NCBI GenBank assembly: GCA_964636885.1
Contig: CAZWVA010000013.1
Coordinates: 1-50,562 of the forward strand
Direction: 5' to 3'
DNA from: CAZWVA01 sp964636885
GTDB taxonomy: Bacteria > Desulfobacterota_D > UBA1144 > Nemesobacterales > CSP1-2
Length of the DNA stretch: 50,562 nucleotides
Part shown: positions 46,478 to 50,562 of the stretch, piece by piece
Position numbering within the stretch: the first letter of the stretch is position 1
Layout of the letters: each line of letters starts with the position of its first letter
Program-made: the position numbers and the translations under genes
The notes under the pieces: generated by a model
The model's database searches: none
What the model saw: the letters and a program-made list of their open reading frames with translations, nothing else
Told to the model about the DNA's origin: nothing

Positions 46478-48088
46478 CTATCCCTTAGGAGAAAAAAGGC
46501 TTTCATTAACAACGATTTTTGACTCCCGTCTTAGCTTTTGAATCCAATCGGTATAGAATTCCCTTCTCAGCCTGGAGAGCTCCTTCTCCTTTAGCTCAGC
46601 CTTTTTTTCTTCAAAACCCTTAAGATCCACCCCCTGCTTATCCTTAAGGGATACGACATAGAACCTATCATTGGCGCTATAGATCTTAGAAGCCAGAGGG
46701 TCCTCCTTGTCGAGCAGGAAGGCGTCTATCCTTAAATCGTCTGAATCGATCTTGGGAACGCCTTCGAGGCGTGAAAAATAGCCCGTCTCTTCGAGCTTAA
46801 GGCCAAGAGATCTTGCCACCTCGCCTAATTCCTCGCCGCTTGTCCTTGCCCTGTTAAGAACCTCCTCCGCCTTTACCCGGGCACTCTCCCTCGCCTTTAT
46901 AGACTTAATGCGCTTAATCACCTCTTCCCTAGCCTCCTTGAAATCCTCCTCATGCGGAGGAATCACATTTGTAACCTCAAAGATCCATACGGTGTCTCCA
47001 ACCTGAGAAAAGGTCTTCTCCCCTTTGCCAATGGAAAAAGCCCTTCCTACGATCTGGGAAGGGATATCGTTTAACTTCTCATCGGCGGAGAACGGTCCGC
47101 CTTCTCTTACATTCTCTACCCCGTTCTCCCTCGCTATCACGTCAAGTGGTTCCTTCTTAATCAGGCCTCCCAGGCTCTTAAGCAACTCTCCTCTTATCGC
47201 ATCCTCCTTTCGCTTTTGCATCTTCTCTCTAATCTCATCCTTCACGTCAGAAAACGGACGGATACCCTCTCCATCAGACGATCTGAATTCGTTTGGATAT
47301 GTATCGTAGTAGGCCCTGACCTCCTCCTCGGATACACTCACCCTTCTCTTTAAATCCTCGGGGTTCAGGGCAACGTAACGGATACTCCTGAGTTCTGGGG
47401 TCTTAAACTCGCCTCTATGTTCCTCATAGTACCCTTTTATTTCCTCTTCGGATGGTGAAAAGGAATCCATAAAATCCTCAGAAGAAAAAACGATAAAATA
47501 CAGGTTTGCCCTCTCGTTTTGTGTCCTATAAAGGTTAAAGAGCTCTTCGTCTGTGATCTTTGCCGTTTCATCTATGAAATTCAACAACTTTTGAGCGAGT
47601 AGCTCCTCTCTATACCCACTCTCAAACTCACCCACACTCTCATTTAAGGCGCGTTCTACGTAACTCCTATAGGCCTCCACACCTATAAACCGTCCATCCA
47701 CCTGAAAGGCGGGATTGGATCTTATGGCCTCGCTCAGTTCCTCATCCGTTACTCTGAATCCGAGCTCTCTGGCCTTCTGGGCCATGAGTTTTAAGTTGAT
47801 CAATTGATCCAATGCCCCACGGGCGATAAAGCTTAAAGCCCATTCTGGAATCTCTCCCTGCTCGCGGTACTGTCTATAAATCCGGTCCCTTGCCTTGTAG
47901 AAATCCAGAAGAGCTATCTTTTCCCCATTTACCTCTGCCGCAACGCCTTGAGGAACACCTCTTCCCCCATCTAAGCCGCTGAACTTACTAATGCTAAACC
48001 CGAATCCGAGGACAAAGGTAGTTGCGAGTAATATCAGAATCCCCCTAGTAAACCAGCTCTCACTCTTCCTTAGCATTTCAAGACTCAT
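46478..48088 (-). CDS. PpiD/SurA-like periplasmic chaperone lacking a recognisable parvulin domain
   Basis: 536 residues against about 620 for E. coli PpiD. One N-terminal membrane anchor (GILILLATTFVLGFGFSIS) is followed by the SurA/PpiD N-terminal chaperone fold (VNGEKIALLDFYKARDRIYR, ALDQLINLKLMAQKARELGFRVTDEELSEAI). The following part (ELRSIRYVALNPEDLKRRVSVSEEEVRAYYDTYPNEF) normally leads into the parvulin PPIase domain. Here it passes directly to FSDVKDEIREKMQKRKEDAI, the segment that in PpiD follows the parvulin. No HILI...GGDLG-type motifs were found. It probably acts as a chaperone at the Sec translocon exit. Confidence 0.85.
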   Translation of the reverse strand: MSLEMLRKSESWFTRGILILLATTFVLGFGFSISKFSGLDGGRGVPQGVAAEVNGEKIALLDFYKARDRIYRQYREQGEIPEWALSFIARGALDQLINLKLMAQKARELGFRVTDEELSEAIRSNPAFQVDGRFIGVEAYRSYVERALNESVGEFESGYREELLAQKLLNFIDETAKITDEELFNLYRTQNERANLYFIVFSSEDFMDSFSPSEEEIKGYYEEHRGEFKTPELRSIRYVALNPEDLKRRVSVSEEEVRAYYDTYPNEFRSSDGEGIRPFSDVKDEIREKMQKRKEDAIRGELLKSLGGLIKKEPLDVIARENGVENVREGGPFSADEKLNDIPSQIVGRAFSIGKGEKTFSQVGDTVWIFEVTNVIPPHEEDFKEAREEVIKRIKSIKARESARVKAEEVLNRARTSGEELGEVARSLGLKLEETGYFSRLEGVPKIDSDDLRIDAFLLDKEDPLASKIYSANDRFYVVSLKDKQGVDLKGFEEKKAELKEKELSRLRREFYTDWIQKLRRESKIVVNESLFSPKG

Positions 48089-48128
48089 ATGAAAAACCGT
48101 CCTTTATATCTTCAGCTACCCTTTTAAA

Positions 48129-48155
48129 TCTATATCACTTACCAGAAAGTTTCAA
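48129..48155 (-). promoter_or_regulatory. Weak sigma-70 promoter candidate for the PpiD-like gene
   Basis: Minus strand TTGAAA (48150-48155), 15 nt, TATAGA (48129-48134); the spacing is short, so this is tentative. Confidence 0.3.
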
Positions 48156-48184
48156 GAAAGGGCGTATCTCCAGAACCCTTCAAC

Positions 48185-48213
48185 TTGACACCCCTTGACG
48201 TAGAGCATATCCT
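48185..48213 (+). promoter_or_regulatory. Sigma-70 promoter for cofD
   Basis: TTGACA (48185-48190), 17 nt, TATCCT (48208-48213); start near 48220 and a leader of about 60 nt ending in AAGGGG before the ATG. Confidence 0.65.
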
Positions 48214-48281
48214 AAAACTCGACTGAGGCAGTGGATAAGAAACCAAGATAGATCCAGTCTTATTACAAAGGGGTCGATTTC

Positions 48282-49205
48282 ATGATTACAGCCCTTGGCG
48301 GAGGGGTTGGAGCTGCTAAGTTTCTAAGGGGGCTTCATCGGGTTATCAAAAACGAACCGCTTACGATAGTAGTCAATACGGGAGACGATATAAGGATTTC
48401 GGGGCTTAGGATCTCCCCGGATATAGATATAATCGTTTATTGGCTCTCGGGTCTTGTTGACAGGGAAAGGGGATGGGGGATTCAAGGGGATACGTTTTAC
48501 TGTCTAGAAGCACTGGAAAGGCTAGGCGCTGAAACCTGGTTTAGGCTTGGAGACCGCGACCTAGCAACCCATATATACAGGTCCTATCTAAGAGAAAAAG
48601 GCCTTACTCCTTCTGAGATCACAGCCAGGATAGCCAAGTCCTTTGGAATTAATACGAGAATCCTTCCAATGACCGATGAGGAGGTAGAAACATGGATAGC
48701 CACGGACGTGGGAGAGATGCACTTTCAGGAGTATCTGGTTAAAAGGGAGATGAAACCCAAGGTAACCGGGGTTTTTATAAAAGGGATAGAAGTGGCAAGG
48801 CCGGCTCCCGGGGTCATTCAGGCGATAGAGGAGGCAAGAGGGATAATAATCTGCCCCAGTAACCCGATTATAAGTATAGGACCGATACTCCGGGTCAGTG
48901 GAATTAGAGAAGCGCTAAAGAGGACAATGGCGAAGGTCATAGCGATAAGCCCGCTTGTCGGTGGAATGCCATTAAAGGGTCCTGCGGACAGACTGATGAG
49001 AGGACTTGGGCTTGAGGTTTCGTCGACCCAAATAGCAAGGCTCTATATGGACTTTCTGGATGAAATGGTGATCGATGAAAGAGACGCCCAAGAAGCGGAT
49101 GCGATAAGTTCGATCGGGATAAAGCCAAGGGTTATTGATACCGTAATGTCTGATGATGAAAAATCAGAGAGGCTTGCAGGGGAGGTTTTAGGGCTTTTTG
49201 AGTAA
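48282..49205 (+). CDS. cofD: 2-phospho-L-lactate transferase (F420 biosynthesis)
   Basis: 307 residues. It joins the lactyl-phosphate (or PEP-derived) moiety to the deazaflavin Fo, giving F420-0 or its dehydro form. Diagnostic stretches are ITALGGGVGAAKFLRGL at the N-terminus, VVNTGDDIRISGLRISPD, GDRDLATHIYRS, EMHFQEYLVKR, and IIICPSNPIISIGPIL with PLVGGMPLKGPADRLM. The presence of cofD implies F420 use, known in actinobacteria, archaea and several uncultured phyla. No cofC, cofE, cofG or cofH is adjacent, and the gene is monocistronic with its own promoter. CofD paralogues of the YvcK type differ and lack this ordering. Confidence 0.9.
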   Translation: MITALGGGVGAAKFLRGLHRVIKNEPLTIVVNTGDDIRISGLRISPDIDIIVYWLSGLVDRERGWGIQGDTFYCLEALERLGAETWFRLGDRDLATHIYRSYLREKGLTPSEITARIAKSFGINTRILPMTDEEVETWIATDVGEMHFQEYLVKREMKPKVTGVFIKGIEVARPAPGVIQAIEEARGIIICPSNPIISIGPILRVSGIREALKRTMAKVIAISPLVGGMPLKGPADRLMRGLGLEVSSTQIARLYMDFLDEMVIDERDAQEADAISSIGIKPRVIDTVMSDDEKSERLAGEVLGLFE

Positions 49206-49227
49206 GCAAGATTGGGTAATCATAAGA

Positions 49228-49244
49228 CCTTAGATAGGCTAAGG
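49228..49244. terminator. Possible terminator hairpin between cofD and the convergent lipoprotein gene
   Basis: CCTTAG and CTAAGG (49228-49233, 49239-49244) with a 5-nt loop. There is no strong T-run, so it is a weak bidirectional candidate. Confidence 0.3.
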
Positions 49245-49266
49245 ATATAATCCGATTTAAGAAAAG

Positions 49267-49860
49267 TCACCCTCCGATTCCCGCATCCAAAAGGTCGTTA
49301 GACACGCAATCGGGTGGATCGATGCAGGGCTCGAACTCGCTCTGGTTGCTGTGGTCTAAAGCCATTCCATACCTGTGGCCGAGTTCGTGCTTCCAAAGGG
49401 GCAACTCCCCGCATCTCCCAAGGCTCTCCATTGAAATGACTATGAGATCGGAATTGGGGAAAAAGATACCCGCACACACGTCCTTATCCACCGCATCGCA
49501 CTCGAAACTAAAGGGAACCACAAAGACCCTTAGCTCCGAGAGTGGTGGAACTACTTCCCCACCCTCAATCGGGAAGGGTTCGGCGCCTATCTCAGGACCC
49601 ATCATGAACTGGCATTCCAAAAAATCGGCGGCCCTCTCATCTAGTAGATCAAGAACACTCTGAGGGTCTCCGTCGACGTCATCTCTAATTGCAACCCGCA
49701 TCTCGTATCCGGGTGTTTTTAGATCGTAATTCTGAGAGTCGGCATCCTGTTCCGTAATCTTGGAATCCACATTACCAAAAGCGGGGAATAGATCGTCCTC
49801 ATTGCATGCGGGCTGAAGGAGAACGAAAAAAGACAGGACAAATAGGGCTACGTATCTCAT
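49267..49860 (-). CDS. Putative lipoprotein zinc protease with HELGH motif
   Basis: 197 residues with a lipobox LQPAC (Cys19) after a hydrophobic signal, so a lipid-anchored envelope protein is expected. Toward the C-terminus lies WKHELGHRYGMALDHSN. HELGH gives two zinc-ligand His and a general-base Glu, with a further His13 counted from the first His. This approaches but does not match the metzincin HExxHxxGxxH/D. The rest, including several Cys (Cys-x-rich tail CIDPPDC), is not recognisable. GAGGAA lies 8-9 nt upstream of the ATG. It converges on cofD and appears monocistronic. Confidence 0.72.
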   Translation of the reverse strand: MRYVALFVLSFFVLLQPACNEDDLFPAFGNVDSKITEQDADSQNYDLKTPGYEMRVAIRDDVDGDPQSVLDLLDERAADFLECQFMMGPEIGAEPFPIEGGEVVPPLSELRVFVVPFSFECDAVDKDVCAGIFFPNSDLIVISMESLGRCGELPLWKHELGHRYGMALDHSNQSEFEPCIDPPDCVSNDLLDAGIGG

Positions 49861-50025
49861 TTAATTAATTCCTCATTTCTTTCTAAAAATCCAAGTGAGA
49901 CTATAATACCAGTTCGATTCCCCATCCACCATACCGTTTAAACCGATACATAAAGGCGATTCGTTTTTGGACAGGATAGGCCGTCCCTTGCCATAGGCCA
50001 TTCGGGGTAATAACAGGGCAAATTA

Positions 50026-50034
50026 TGGTAAAAT
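50026..50034 (+). promoter_or_regulatory. Extended -10 element just before the BtrH_N-like gene
   Basis: TGGTAAAAT fits TGn-TAnnnT, with the ATG at 50044 beginning 9 nt after it. No Shine-Dalgarno is seen. Confidence 0.4.
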
Positions 50035-50043
50035 AAAAACACA

Positions 50044-50562
50044 ATGAAGAAGGTGATCGAGAACTGGGTTCACATTCCCGGTATCCACTGTGGCTCTGTG
50101 GCGATAAGAGATACGATGACATACCATGGATATAACCTGTCGGAGGCTATGTGTTTTGGTATCGGAGGGGGTCTGGGGTTTTTCTATACGGTTAGCCAGG
50201 ATATAAGCCCCACGAGGATGATATTCGTTCGGGGGCCCGAAATGGAGCCCACCTTTTTCAGTCTTATTGACAAGCCCACCTCATGGAAGTATGAAACGGA
50301 TGACGAAAGGGCACTTGATATCGTAAAGGAATGGATAGATAAGGACATTCCGATACTGGTCCAGACGGATGTGCGTTACCTCGACTACTATAACTCCTCC
50401 ACAAGCTTTCCGGGTCACGTTGTTTCGGTGTGGGGCTACGATGACGAAGCACAGGCGGTTTTCCTTGCCGACACGGGATTCGAGGGGCTTCAATCCGTCC
50501 CTTATGAGGATTTTAAAAGGGGAAGATCTTCAAAGGCCCCATCAAACCCGCTTGAGAATAAC
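50044..50562 (+). CDS. BtrH_N/papain-fold-like protein (C-terminus off window)
   Basis: 173 codons are visible and the frame is still open at the window edge. The N-terminus reads VIENWVHIPGIHCGSVAIRDTMTYHG, with Cys at the expected nucleophile position. Later comes FPGHVVSVWGYDDEAQAVFLADTGF, with His followed by Asp, giving a Cys-His(-Asp) pattern like the BtrH N-terminal domain and other cysteine-peptidase-fold acyltransferases or C39-type proteins. BtrH itself acts in butirosin side-chain transfer. Substrate here is unknown, and the expected DUF4872-type C-terminal part is not in view. No Shine-Dalgarno precedes the ATG. Confidence 0.7.
   Translation, partial: MKKVIENWVHIPGIHCGSVAIRDTMTYHGYNLSEAMCFGIGGGLGFFYTVSQDISPTRMIFVRGPEMEPTFFSLIDKPTSWKYETDDERALDIVKEWIDKDIPILVQTDVRYLDYYNSSTSFPGHVVSVWGYDDEAQAVFLADTGFEGLQSVPYEDFKRGRSSKAPSNPLENN

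Overview
The window is a gene-dense stretch of a bacterial chromosome, probably a metagenome-assembled contig because three short runs of N interrupt it. It carries about 49 protein genes, one tRNA and the RNase P RNA. Arginine AGG/AGA and isoleucine ATA codons dominate most genes. The gene content points to an uncultured lineage near the former Deltaproteobacteria (Desulfobacterota or Dadabacteria-like). Supporting markers are PIN/TRAM-ispD-ispF, a C4 zinc-ribbon protein next to rnpB, a PATAN/DUF4388-DnaJ fusion, a ferrooxidans-type gshA, and F420 (cofD) and inositol (ino1) genes. The exact phylum cannot be fixed from this sequence.

Layout. 1-5.1 kb (minus): archease, rtcB, serS, an inositol-monophosphatase-family gene and a partial geranylgeranyl-reductase-family gene. 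5.2-6.6 kb (plus): a UPF0173 metal-dependent hydrolase and a Nudix hydrolase. 6.7-11.5 kb (minus): a small membrane protein, uppS, dxr, rseP with three PDZ domains, and a DUF58 protein. 11.6-13.4 kb (plus): tRNA(CAU), zinc-ribbon coiled-coil protein, RNase H and RNase P RNA. 13.4-19.3 kb: OsmC and a 1708-residue multi-PAS/GAF diguanylate cyclase behind a sigma-54-like promoter. 19.5-26.6 kb (minus): anti-sigma/ECF sigma pair, gshA, RDD protein, a DsbA-like protein with a thioredoxin-less paralogue, purB and a metallo-beta-lactamase protein. 26.7-33 kb (plus): DUF1285-like protein, lipoprotein, PIN/TRAM-ispD-ispF, comEC and a small ORF. 33-34.5 kb (minus): an AbrB/PIN toxin-antitoxin pair running into an mlaF-like ATPase. 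34.8-37 kb (plus): Mn-type superoxide dismutase and a sigma-70 factor. 37-48 kb (minus): ino1, rplM-rpsI, a Gly/Phe-rich secreted protein, smc, a PATAN-J-TPR protein and a PpiD-like protein. 48.3-50.6 kb: cofD, a lipoprotein with HELGH, and the start of a BtrH_N-like protein.

How the genes fit together. Several sets make pathway sense: RNA repair (archease, RtcB), isoprenoid and undecaprenyl supply (Dxr, IspD, IspF, UppS, possibly the GGR-family reductase), envelope quality control (RseP, PpiD-like, DsbA-like, MlaF), redox defence (OsmC, SOD, GshA, ECF/anti-sigma), inositol synthesis (Ino1, IMPase family) and F420 (CofD).

No CRISPR array, insertion sequence, prophage or complete defence island was seen. 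The most unusual signals are these: four genes with an extended -10 box only 7-10 nt before the start codon and no Shine-Dalgarno (leaderless candidates); the RNase P RNA promoter written into the last codons of rnhA; an extra PDZ in the cytoplasmic loop of RseP; a DsbA-like/truncated paralogue pair; a zinc-ribbon PIN toxin with an operator array; a PpiD without parvulin; and a mosaic sensor gene.
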